Assembly (NCBI GenBank): GCA_934177025.1
Contig: CAKPPA010000077.1
Coordinates: 1 to 5,438, forward strand
Source: an uncultured Clostridia bacterium
GTDB lineage: Bacteria > Bacillota > Clostridia > Christensenellales > CAG-314
Direction: 5' to 3'
DNA: 5,438 bases
Numbering within the stretch: position 1 is the first letter of the stretch; every line of letters starts with the position of its first letter. The translations under genes were made by a program, and so were the position numbers. Of this stretch, positions 1 to 5,438 are shown one piece after another. The notes under the pieces are model-generated. The model did no database searches and was not told where the DNA came from. It saw only the letters and a list, made by a program, of their open reading frames with translations.

Positions 1-36
1 ACAAAGAGGAAGTCAGTTACAGGAGAAAATAAATGA
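1..36 (+). CDS. 3' end of upstream gene (probably yidC), frame uncertain
   Basis: The bases before jag are open in two frames that end at the jag start. One reads TKRKSVTGENK and stops with a TGA at 34-36 that overlaps the jag ATG (ATGA). The other reads KEEVSYRRK and stops with a TAA at 30-32 that abuts the ATG. Both are short, basic tails such as those that end YidC/Oxa1 insertases, and yidC is the gene normally found before jag in Bacillota. Too little sequence is present to identify the protein or choose the frame, so the yidC call rests on gene order only. Confidence 0.28.
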   Translation, partial: TKRKSVTGENK

Positions 37-686
37 AACAAACGGAAGCAAGCGGAAAAACGGTGGAAATCGCCGTTGAAAACGGACTCAAGGAATTGGG
101 ATTGCAAAGGGACGACGTGGAAGTGGAAATCCTGAGCCGCGGCGGATTTTTGAAATCGGCAAAAGTCCGTTTGGTTAAAAAACCGACGGAAGGCGAAAAA
201 GCACAGCGGTTTTTGGACGAACTGCTGCAAAAAATGGGGTTGACCTTTACCAGCGAACTGACGGAAACGGACGACGAAGCGAAAATCGATTTGATCGGCA
301 CGGACAGCGGTTGCATCATAGGGCGGCGCGGCGAAGTGCTGGACGCATTGCAGTATTTGTCCGGAGTGGTAGCAAATCGTGGAAAACAAAAGTACAAACG
401 TATTTTGGTGGACACCGAAAACTACCGGCAAAAACGGGAGGAAACGCTGGAGCAATTAGCGAAAAACTTGGAAAGCAAAGTCATTCGCACGGGGCGTAAG
501 GTGAAATTGGAACCGATGAATCCGCAGGAACGCCGTGTGATTCACGCCACTTTGCAGGACAGCGAGTTTGTTACAACGGAGTCCGAAGGCGTTGCGCCGA
601 ATCGCTATGTGGTCATTGTACCGAAACAAAAACAAAAAGAACCGCGGAAACAGTTAAATTTTGTGTACCGGTCGAAAAAGAGATAA
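33..686 (+). CDS. jag: Jag/KhpB (EloR) family KH-R3H RNA-binding protein
   Basis: Cytoplasmic single-stranded nucleic acid binding protein. In other Bacillota it pairs with KhpA and influences cell elongation and division, and it lies next to yidC. The 217-residue product shows the three family domains in order. A Jag-N domain covers about residues 8-50. A type II KH domain covers about 75-150, with the RNA-binding GRRG loop at 97-100 (context IIGRRG, then LDALQYL at 103-109). A C-terminal R3H domain covers about 150-198, with R167-x3-H171 inside ERRVIH and the typical SEGVAPNRYVVI at 184-195. The linker between Jag-N and KH is short, so this is a compact member of the family. A basic tail (199-217) ends the protein. 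The start is supported by AGGAG at 21-25, seven bases before the ATG. The gene probably follows its upstream neighbour in an operon, and an intrinsic terminator begins three bases after its stop. Confidence 0.95.
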   Translation: MKQTEASGKTVEIAVENGLKELGLQRDDVEVEILSRGGFLKSAKVRLVKKPTEGEKAQRFLDELLQKMGLTFTSELTETDDEAKIDLIGTDSGCIIGRRGEVLDALQYLSGVVANRGKQKYKRILVDTENYRQKREETLEQLAKNLESKVIRTGRKVKLEPMNPQERRVIHATLQDSEFVTTESEGVAPNRYVVIVPKQKQKEPRKQLNFVYRSKKR

Positions 687-688
687 GC

Positions 689-714
689 GGGAGAAAATTT
701 TCTCCCCTTTTTTT
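689..714 (+). terminator. Rho-independent terminator after jag
   Basis: A perfect 18-base palindrome (689-706, GGGAGAAAA followed by its reverse complement) can fold as a 7-bp stem with an AATT loop. It is followed by one C and seven T (708-714), the usual form of an intrinsic terminator on the + strand. It starts three bases after the jag stop. The other strand has no T tract directly after the stem, so termination should be one-way. Folding and T tract are seen directly; actual efficiency is not known. Confidence 0.88.
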
Positions 715-722
715 AAATGCAA

Positions 723-728
723 AGAGGA
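723..728 (+). promoter_or_regulatory. Ribosome binding site that sets the mnmE start
   Basis: AGAGGA lies seven bases before the ATG at 735. An earlier in-frame ATG at 717 sits directly after the terminator T tract and has no Shine-Dalgarno sequence. The protein begun at 735 (MKATEARPAIAALATPFGKG) also matches the usual length before the conserved IAAxATP motif of MnmE, so 735 is chosen. Confidence 0.8.
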
Positions 729-734
729 CAAACA

Positions 735-2069
735 ATGAAAGCTACAGAAGCAAGGCCCGCCATTGCCGCTTTGGCGACGCCGTTCGGAAAAGGAGCCGTG
801 TGCATTTTGCGGATGAGCGGACAAGGAGTGTTTGAAATTGCAAAAAAAATGTTCACTCCCTTCCCTACCCAACCCGAAAAACTGACGCTCGGCAAATTAA
901 AAACGCAGTATTTTACCGATCGAGCAATGTGCGTGTACTTTTCGTCGCCGCATTCCTACACGGGCGAAGATATTGTGGAATTTCAATGCCACGGCGGGGT
1001 GTCCGTGGCGGAAGGCGTGCTGGAGGAATGTTTGCGGCAGGGTTGTCGCCTTGCGGAAGCGGGCGAATTCAGTAAGCGCGCGTTTTTAAACGGAAAAATG
1101 AGTTTGGCGGATGCCGAAGGCGTAGCGGATTTAATCAATTCCGAAACGAAAAACGGCATTCGCAGCAGCTACCGCTTGTTGAGCGGCAGCCTTGGCAAGG
1201 AATGCGAAAAATGGCGGAATCTGTTGACGGATACGTTGGCGGAACTCGAAGTTGCGTTGGACTATCCGGAGGAGGATTTGGAGGAAACCGTTTTCGAAAA
1301 TCTTCGCAAAAAATTGGAGCCGGTGGAGGAAGCCACAGGCAAAATGAAGGATAGCATCCAAAAAGGAAGGATGTTGTCGCGCGGGGTGGATGTTGCCATT
1401 GTCGGGCGACCGAACGCAGGCAAATCCTCCTTACTAAACGCTCTACTACAAAGCAATCGCGCCATTGTGTCGGACAAACCCGGCACCACGCGGGACGTTG
1501 TGGAGCAATCGTTGGAATTTAAGGACACGCGCTTTAATTTTCGCGACACGGCGGGCATTCGCGACACGGAGGACGAAATCGAAAAACTCGGCGTCGAAAA
1601 AAGTTACGATGCGTTAAGCGAGGCGGACGTAGTGTTGTGCGTGGTGGACGTAACGGAAAACGTCACGGCGGAGCAACAGCTGTTTTTGGACTTGTTGGGA
1701 CAAAAAAATTGCATTTTTGTGTTAAACAAATGCGACCTTTTGGCAAAAGAGCCGTCCGTAACGGAGCGGCAAATTGCCGTTAGTGCCAAAACGGGCAAAA
1801 ACGTCGACGAACTGAAGGAAAAAATTTATCGCTTAACGGTGGAAAAGCAAATTTCCGAAGGCGAATTGATTTTAATGAATTTACGACATGCGGAATGTAT
1901 GGCGCGCGCACACGAAAACGTGGTGCTGGCACGTGCCACGGACACCACGCTGGACGTAGTTGCAATGTACTTAAAGGAAGCGTGGACGGCACTCGGCGAA
2001 ATTACGGGACAAACGGCAAGCGAGGAAATCATTTCACGCGTATTTGAAAAGTTTTGCGTAGGAAAATAA
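735..2069 (+). CDS. mnmE: MnmE, tRNA U34 modification GTPase
   Basis: G protein that, with MnmG, installs the (carboxymethyl)aminomethyl group at carbon 5 of the wobble uridine U34 in tRNAs reading NNA/NNG codons. The 444-residue product is close to the 454 of E. coli. An N-terminal tetrahydrofolate-binding domain (about 1-115) opens with IAALATPFGKG and ends near GEFSKRAFLNGK (110-121). A helical domain follows and is interrupted by a Ras-like G domain (about 215-370). The G domain has G1 GRPNAGKS (224-231; N227 is the expected potassium ligand), G2 TTRD (251-254), G3 DTAG (271-274), G4 NKCD (331-334) and G5 SAK (350-352). The C-terminus is FCVGK; the catalytic-site cysteine is C441, and Val replaces the usual Ile of CIGK. 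The start follows the RBS at 723-728. It opens a tight unit with mnmG and rsmG. The jag terminator lies just upstream and no clear promoter is seen, so transcription may depend on read-through or a weak promoter. Confidence 0.97.
   Translation: MKATEARPAIAALATPFGKGAVCILRMSGQGVFEIAKKMFTPFPTQPEKLTLGKLKTQYFTDRAMCVYFSSPHSYTGEDIVEFQCHGGVSVAEGVLEECLRQGCRLAEAGEFSKRAFLNGKMSLADAEGVADLINSETKNGIRSSYRLLSGSLGKECEKWRNLLTDTLAELEVALDYPEEDLEETVFENLRKKLEPVEEATGKMKDSIQKGRMLSRGVDVAIVGRPNAGKSSLLNALLQSNRAIVSDKPGTTRDVVEQSLEFKDTRFNFRDTAGIRDTEDEIEKLGVEKSYDALSEADVVLCVVDVTENVTAEQQLFLDLLGQKNCIFVLNKCDLLAKEPSVTERQIAVSAKTGKNVDELKEKIYRLTVEKQISEGELILMNLRHAECMARAHENVVLARATDTTLDVVAMYLKEAWTALGEITGQTASEEIISRVFEKFCVGK
1919..1949. 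repeat. Nested inverted repeat within mnmE
   Basis: A 12-base perfect palindrome (1927-1938, TGGCACGTGCCA) is flanked by 7-base inverted arms, CGTGGTG at 1919-1925 and CACCACG at 1943-1949. The whole could fold as a hairpin or cruciform of about 31 bases with internal bulges. It falls in codons for the helical domain (ENVVLARATDTTLD), so chance and codon choice are the simplest explanation. No function is assigned. Confidence 0.35.
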
Positions 2070-2070
2070 C

Positions 2071-3924
2071 ATGCGTACGGAACAAACGGACATTTTAATC
2101 ATCGGTGCGGGGCATGCGGGGTGCGAAGCCGCTTTGGCGGCGGCACGGCTCGGCAAACAAACGCTGCTGTTGGCGACGAATTTGGATACGGTCGCTTTTT
2201 TGGCATGCAATCCTTCCATCGGCGGCACGGCAAAAGGGCAAATCGTGAAGGAAATCGATGCGTTGGGCGGCGAAATGGGCAAAGCCGCCGACAGTGCCCT
2301 GTTACAAATGCGCATGCTGAACCGCGGCAAAGGACCGGCGGTGTACAGCCCGCGCGCACAGGTGGACAAACAACGCTATCACGAATATATGAAGCAAACG
2401 CTGGAAAACACGGCGGGGTTACGCTTGCGGCAGGCGGAAGCAGCGGAAGTTTTGCCCGAAAAGGGCGGGTTTACGGTAAAAACGGCACAAGGAATCGACT
2501 ATTTTGCCAAAGCGGTCATCCTTTGCACCGGCGTTTACTTAAAATCACGCATAATTGCCGGCGAATACGTGCGCAATTGCGGGCCGAACGGGTTTTTGCC
2601 TGCCAACGAATTGACGGCAAGTTTGGAACGGCTCGGGTTTCGGATTCGACGGTTTAAAACGGGTACGCCGGCACGCATTCATGCGGACAGCATCGATTTT
2701 ACCAAAACGGAAGTGCAGTGCGGCGAGCCTCTTTCCCCTTTTTCTTTTGTCAACGGCGAATCGGTTGGCGAAAACGTCAAATGTTACTTAACGTACACCA
2801 CGCCGGAAACGCATCGCATTATTTTGGAGAATCTCGGCAAAGCACCGATGTTTACGGGCGAAATTACGGGCATCGGGCCACGCTACTGCCCGTCCATCGA
2901 AACAAAGGTGTATCGCTTTCAGGACAAGGAGCGGCACCAGTTGTTTTTGGAGCCGGAAGGCAAAAACACCAAGGAATTTTACGTGCAAGGCGCAAGTACC
3001 TCCCTACCGGCGGAAGTACAGCTGCAAATTTATCGCTCCGTCGTGGGGCTGGAGCATGCGGAAATTATGCGGGATGCGTATGCCATCGAGTACGATTGCA
3101 TCGATCCGTTGCAGTTGAGTCCGTCGCTGATGTACAAATCGGTGGAAGGCATTTTTTCCGCAGGGCAAATTAACGGCACCAGCGGTTACGAGGAAGCGGC
3201 GGCGCAAGGCTTGGTTGCCGGCATCAATGCCGTAAGGTTTTTGGACGGCAAGGAACCGTTGATTTTAACCCGCCAAAACTCCTACATCGGCGTGCTGATT
3301 GACGACATTACGACAAAAGGCACGGAGGAACCGTACCGCATGATGACGGGGCGCGCGGAGTATCGCCTGTTTTTGCGGCAGGACAATGCGGACACGCGTT
3401 TGACGGAACTCGGGCGGGAAGTTGGGCTGGTGGACGACGAACGCTATGAAATCTTTTTAAAAAAACAGCGGGAAAAGGAGGAACTTTTAACCTCCTTGGA
3501 ACGGAGCAAAACGCAGGCGGAGTATGCGCCGCTGTTCGAGCAAAAAGGCGAACCGCTTGGGAAAACCCGCATGACGTTAAAGGAAATGTTGCGTCGCCCG
3601 AAAATTTCGTTAAGGGATTTAAACGAAGCGTTCGGCGGTTTGGATGCATCGCCGCAAGCGCAGGAACAAACGGAAATTGACGTAAAGTACGAAGGCTATT
3701 TGCAAAAACAGCAAATGCAAATCGATCAGGCGAAAAAAACGGAAAGTAAGTTTTTGCCGAAGGATTTGGATTATCAGCACATGGACGGGTTGCGGCTGGA
3801 AGCACGGCAAAAGCTGGACGAAATTCGTCCGCTGACGTTGGGGCAAGCGTCCCGCATTTCCGGAGTTTCGCCGGCGGACATTAACGTACTCATTGTGTAT
3901 TTGATGAGTCACAAAGGAAACTGA
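2071..3924 (+). CDS. mnmG: MnmG, FAD-dependent tRNA U34 modification enzyme
   Basis: Flavoprotein partner of MnmE in making cmnm5U/nm5U at tRNA position 34. It supplies FAD and uses NADH, and it binds the tRNA. The product has 617 residues (E. coli 629). The N-terminal FAD dinucleotide fold shows GAGHAG at 12-17. Family blocks follow: CNPSIGGTAKG (46-56), IDALGGEMG (62-70), KGPAVYSPRAQVDK (87-100), KTGTPAR (196-202) and GPRYCPSIE (269-277), which carries the conserved cysteine C273. AGQINGTSGYEEAAAQG (364-380) and YIGVLIDDITTKGTEEPYR (405-423) are near-invariant. The helical C-terminal region (about 540-617), with EARQKL at 577-582 and QASRISGVSPADI at 592-604, is the part that docks on MnmE. 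The ATG lies one base after the mnmE stop, with AGGAA at 2060-2064 inside the mnmE end as RBS, so the two are translated from one message. All key motifs are intact. Confidence 0.98.
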   Translation: MRTEQTDILIIGAGHAGCEAALAAARLGKQTLLLATNLDTVAFLACNPSIGGTAKGQIVKEIDALGGEMGKAADSALLQMRMLNRGKGPAVYSPRAQVDKQRYHEYMKQTLENTAGLRLRQAEAAEVLPEKGGFTVKTAQGIDYFAKAVILCTGVYLKSRIIAGEYVRNCGPNGFLPANELTASLERLGFRIRRFKTGTPARIHADSIDFTKTEVQCGEPLSPFSFVNGESVGENVKCYLTYTTPETHRIILENLGKAPMFTGEITGIGPRYCPSIETKVYRFQDKERHQLFLEPEGKNTKEFYVQGASTSLPAEVQLQIYRSVVGLEHAEIMRDAYAIEYDCIDPLQLSPSLMYKSVEGIFSAGQINGTSGYEEAAAQGLVAGINAVRFLDGKEPLILTRQNSYIGVLIDDITTKGTEEPYRMMTGRAEYRLFLRQDNADTRLTELGREVGLVDDERYEIFLKKQREKEELLTSLERSKTQAEYAPLFEQKGEPLGKTRMTLKEMLRRPKISLRDLNEAFGGLDASPQAQEQTEIDVKYEGYLQKQQMQIDQAKKTESKFLPKDLDYQHMDGLRLEARQKLDEIRPLTLGQASRISGVSPADINVLIVYLMSHKGN

Positions 3925-3925
3925 C

Positions 3926-4573
3926 ATGACGGTAGAGGAAAAATTTCAACGGTATTACGAATTGCTGACGGAATGGAACAAAAAATTCAATCTGACGGCA
4001 ATTACGGAAAAAAACGAAGTGTACGTGAAGCATTTTGAGGACAGCCTGCTCGGAAAGGATTTCATTCCGCAGGGGGCGTCCCTTTGCGACGTGGGGAGCG
4101 GCGCGGGCTTTCCCGGGGTGGTGCTGAAAATCGTGCGGCCGGATTTGCAACTCACGCTGATGGACAGCCTCAACAAACGCGTGGAATTTTTAAAAATGCT
4201 GTTACAGGAATTGGAGTTGGACGGCGAATGCCTGCATATGCGTGCGGAGGACGCCGCAAAAACGACGTTGCGCGAATCGTTCGACGTGGTTACGGCACGT
4301 GCCGTGGCAAGGCTCAACACTTTAAGCGAGTACTGCTTGCCGCTGGTGCGCGTGGGCGGCTCGTTTTTGGCGTACAAGGCGGATGCGGCGGAGGAATGCA
4401 AGGAAAGCGAAGCGGCAATTCGCATCCTTGGCGGTCGAATCGAACAGGTGGTGCACAAGGAACTGTCGGACGGGCAAAAACGCACCATAATCGAAGTGAA
4501 AAAAATCAAGGAAACGCCAAAAAAATATCCGCGCGGCAGGAATAAGGAAAGAACCTCGCCACTGTCGTCTTGA
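3926..4573 (+). CDS. rsmG: RsmG, 16S rRNA m7G527 methyltransferase
   Basis: SAM-dependent enzyme that methylates N7 of the guanine equivalent to E. coli G527 in the 530 loop of 16S rRNA; loss in other bacteria gives low-level streptomycin resistance. The product has 215 residues (E. coli 207, B. subtilis 239). Visible motifs are EWNKKFNLTAIT (16-27), VKHFEDS (34-40), the SAM-binding DVGSGAGFPG (55-64), LMDSLNKRVEFL (78-89), the ARAVARL block (124-130) and KRTIIEVKKIKETPKKYPR (185-203). After YPR the family usually continues as KAGxPxKxPL. Here it reads GRNKERTSPLSS, with the SPL at about the expected distance but the AG missing. The ATG lies one base after the mnmG stop, with AAGGA at 3914-3918, so it is the third gene of the mnmE unit. 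Its TGA overlaps the -35 element of the parA promoter. Confidence 0.95.
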   Translation: MTVEEKFQRYYELLTEWNKKFNLTAITEKNEVYVKHFEDSLLGKDFIPQGASLCDVGSGAGFPGVVLKIVRPDLQLTLMDSLNKRVEFLKMLLQELELDGECLHMRAEDAAKTTLRESFDVVTARAVARLNTLSEYCLPLVRVGGSFLAYKADAAEECKESEAAIRILGGRIEQVVHKELSDGQKRTIIEVKKIKETPKKYPRGRNKERTSPLSS

Positions 4574-4598
4574 AACTTTTTCGGCTTTGTGTTATAAT
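4570..4598 (+). promoter_or_regulatory. Extended -10 housekeeping promoter for parA-parB
   Basis: TTGAAA at 4570-4575 (5 of 6 to the -35 consensus) is followed after 17 bases by a perfect TATAAT at 4593-4598. TG at 4590-4591 precedes the -10 by one base, making an extended -10 element. The -35 overlaps the rsmG stop codon. The predicted transcription start lies near 4604-4606, giving a leader of about 12-14 bases before the parA ATG. This is one of the clearest sigma-A type matches one could expect by eye, but its use is not shown by sequence alone. Confidence 0.85.
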
Positions 4599-4605
4599 CT
4601 TTTAC

Positions 4606-4609
4606 GGAG
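4606..4609 (+). promoter_or_regulatory. Ribosome binding site that sets the parA start
   Basis: GGAG lies eight bases before the ATG at 4618. An upstream in-frame TTG at 4570 is part of the -35 element, overlaps the rsmG stop and would add 16 residues not seen in ParA/Soj proteins. The site favours 4618 and would lie at or almost at the 5' end of a message started by the adjacent promoter. Confidence 0.8.
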
Positions 4610-4617
4610 CGGTGCGT

Positions 4618-5385
4618 ATGGGTAAAATTATTGCAATTTCAAATCAAAAAGGCGGGGTCGGCAAAACGACAACCGCTATCAACCTTGCCGCCTATTTGGC
4701 GTTAAAAGGGAAACGAGTGCTTTTGGCGGATATGGATCCGCAAGGCAACTCCACAACGGGCACGGGCATTGAAAAAAATCAACTGCAAAAAACCATTTAC
4801 GATTTGATTTCCCGTCAGGCCACGGCAAAAGAAGTCATTTACGAAACGCAGGTGAAAAACATGCACATTCTCCCCTGCAACATGGACTTGGCTGCGGCGG
4901 AAGTGGAGTTGGTAAACGCCGAGGATCGCGAACACGTGTTAAAACAGGCGTTGCAACCGCTCAAAGGTGCTTACGATTATATTTTGGTGGATTGTCCGCC
5001 GTCGTTGGGGTTGTTGACGTTGAATGCCCTGACGGCATGCGACAAAGTGGTGATTCCGATTCAAAGCGAATTTTTCGCGCTCGAAGGGTTGAGCCAATTG
5101 ATTTACACCATCAAACTTGTAAAACAACGGTTGAATCCGAACATCGACATTAACGGCGTTGTGCTTACCATGTACGACGGGCGTTCCATTATGTCGCGGC
5201 AAGTTTCGGAGGAAATCAAAAAGTTTTTTGCCAACAAAGTGTACGGCACGGCAATTCCGCGGAACATCAAACTGTGCGAAGCGCCGAGTTACGGCGTGCC
5301 GGTGGCGTTGCATTCGCCGCGTTGTGCGGGGGCCATCGCTTATCAAAAAATTGCGGAAGAATTTTTAAAACGGGAAGAGGGTTAA
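4618..5385 (+). CDS. parA: ParA/Soj chromosome partitioning ATPase
   Basis: Cytoplasmic, nucleoid-binding ATPase that forms ATP-dependent dimers on DNA. With ParB bound at parS it separates and positions the chromosome origins; in Bacillus the same protein also controls DnaA. The 255-residue product compares with 253 for B. subtilis Soj. The deviant Walker A motif KGGVGKT is at 11-17, with signature lysine K11, G12 at the dimerisation position and K16 binding phosphate. DMDPQGNST at 38-46 contains D40, the hydrolysis residue. Walker B YILVDCPPS is at 121-129, with D125. R189 aligns with the DNA-contacting arginine of Soj. The protein starts directly with MGKIIAISNQKGG, without the N-terminal helix-turn-helix of plasmid P1-type ParA, as expected for the chromosomal type. 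The ATG at 4618 is chosen on the RBS and family length. It has its own promoter and is followed by parB after three bases. Confidence 0.97.
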   Translation: MGKIIAISNQKGGVGKTTTAINLAAYLALKGKRVLLADMDPQGNSTTGTGIEKNQLQKTIYDLISRQATAKEVIYETQVKNMHILPCNMDLAAAEVELVNAEDREHVLKQALQPLKGAYDYILVDCPPSLGLLTLNALTACDKVVIPIQSEFFALEGLSQLIYTIKLVKQRLNPNIDINGVVLTMYDGRSIMSRQVSEEIKKFFANKVYGTAIPRNIKLCEAPSYGVPVALHSPRCAGAIAYQKIAEEFLKREEG

Positions 5386-5388
5386 AAA

Positions 5389-5438
5389 ATGGCTGAAAAA
5401 AAAGGGTTAGGAAAAGGGCTCGGCGCACTGCTGGGAAT
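5389..5438 (+). CDS. parB: ParB/Spo0J chromosome partitioning protein, N-terminal fragment
   Basis: The first 16 codons are present and the gene runs off the window. They read MAEKKGLGKGLGALLG, which is the typical start of chromosomal ParB/Spo0J (the LGKGLGALL motif). In the family this basic N-terminal peptide contacts ParA and stimulates its ATPase, while the later CTP-binding, helix-turn-helix and dimer domains bind and spread from parS; those parts are not visible here. GAGGG at 5377-5381, inside the parA end, lies seven bases before the ATG. The gap to the parA stop is only three bases, so the pair is almost surely co-transcribed. A run of eight A (5396-5403) follows the start codon. 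Confidence 0.92.
   Translation, partial: MAEKKGLGKGLGALLG

Noticed and set aside
717..734. Earlier in-frame ATG for mnmE at 717
   Set aside because: It follows directly on the terminator T tract, has no Shine-Dalgarno sequence, and would add six residues not expected in MnmE; the ATG at 735 has AGAGGA seven bases upstream.
2028..2048. TTTCACG at the mnmE end as a parS half site
   Set aside because: The second half lacks the GTGAAAC arm; only about nine of sixteen positions agree.
2121..2657. 178-residue + strand open frame inside mnmG in another frame
   Set aside because: It overlaps the strongly conserved FAD-binding part of mnmG, and its Arg/Gly-rich product looks like a frame shadow with no known domain.
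3955..4509. Long open frame on the - strand opposite rsmG (and similar ones opposite mnmG, such as 3308-3805)
   Set aside because: They are antisense to genes with intact family motifs, show no recognisable domain and have low-complexity, Ser/Pro/Arg-rich products typical of antisense frames.
4570..4617. Upstream TTG start for parA overlapping the rsmG stop
   Set aside because: The bases form the -35 and -10 elements of a promoter, the 16 extra residues are not found in Soj/ParA, and GGAG supports the ATG at 4618.
4931..4940. AACACGTGTT in parA as a parS-like site
   Set aside because: Only the central CACGTG agrees with parS; the flanks GCGAA and TTAAA do not resemble TGTTT and AAACA.
5396..5403. 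Run of eight A after the parB start as a programmed slippage site
   Set aside because: The in-frame reading gives the normal ParB N-terminus (LGKGLGALLG), Lys codon runs of this kind are common in this genome, and no stimulatory structure can be judged at the window edge.

Overview
This window is a housekeeping block from the origin-proximal part of a Bacillota (Firmicutes) chromosome. The order, all on the + strand, is jag (khpB) - mnmE - mnmG - rsmG - parA (soj) - parB (spo0J, cut by the window edge). This is the classical arrangement found beside oriC in this phylum, usually preceded by rpmH-rnpA-yidC. There is no noc gene between rsmG and parA, unlike Bacillus. The Clostridia-style MnmG and short intergenic gaps suggest an uncultured or less-studied clostridial lineage of roughly balanced GC. 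That placement is inferred from gene order and protein flavour, not from a database match. No mobile element, CRISPR array, tRNA, rRNA or selfish cassette is visible.

Layout. Positions 1-32 hold the last codons of an upstream gene (yidC expected) and the jag ribosome binding site. jag (33-686) encodes a KH/R3H RNA-binding protein and is followed at once by a strong-looking intrinsic terminator (689-714). mnmE (735-2069), mnmG (2071-3924) and rsmG (3926-4573) form a tight unit with exactly one base between each stop and the next ATG. A near-consensus extended -10 promoter (4570-4598) starts on the last bases of rsmG and should drive parA (4618-5385), which is followed three bases later by parB (5389 to beyond the edge).

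Function. Jag/KhpB is an RNA-binding partner of KhpA linked to cell envelope growth and division. MnmE and MnmG together make the carboxymethylaminomethyl (or aminomethyl) group on U34 of tRNAs. RsmG places m7G on 16S rRNA at the 530-loop position called G527 in E. coli. ParA and ParB are the chromosome segregation and origin-positioning pair. The window thus holds an RNA modification and ribosome maintenance unit followed by a separately promoted segregation unit.

No undescribed system was found. The points worth a second look are the terminator that separates jag from mnmE, the parA promoter with its very short predicted leader, an atypical RsmG C-terminus whose neighbouring frame resembles the family tail, and a 10-base palindrome that occurs twice in coding sequence.
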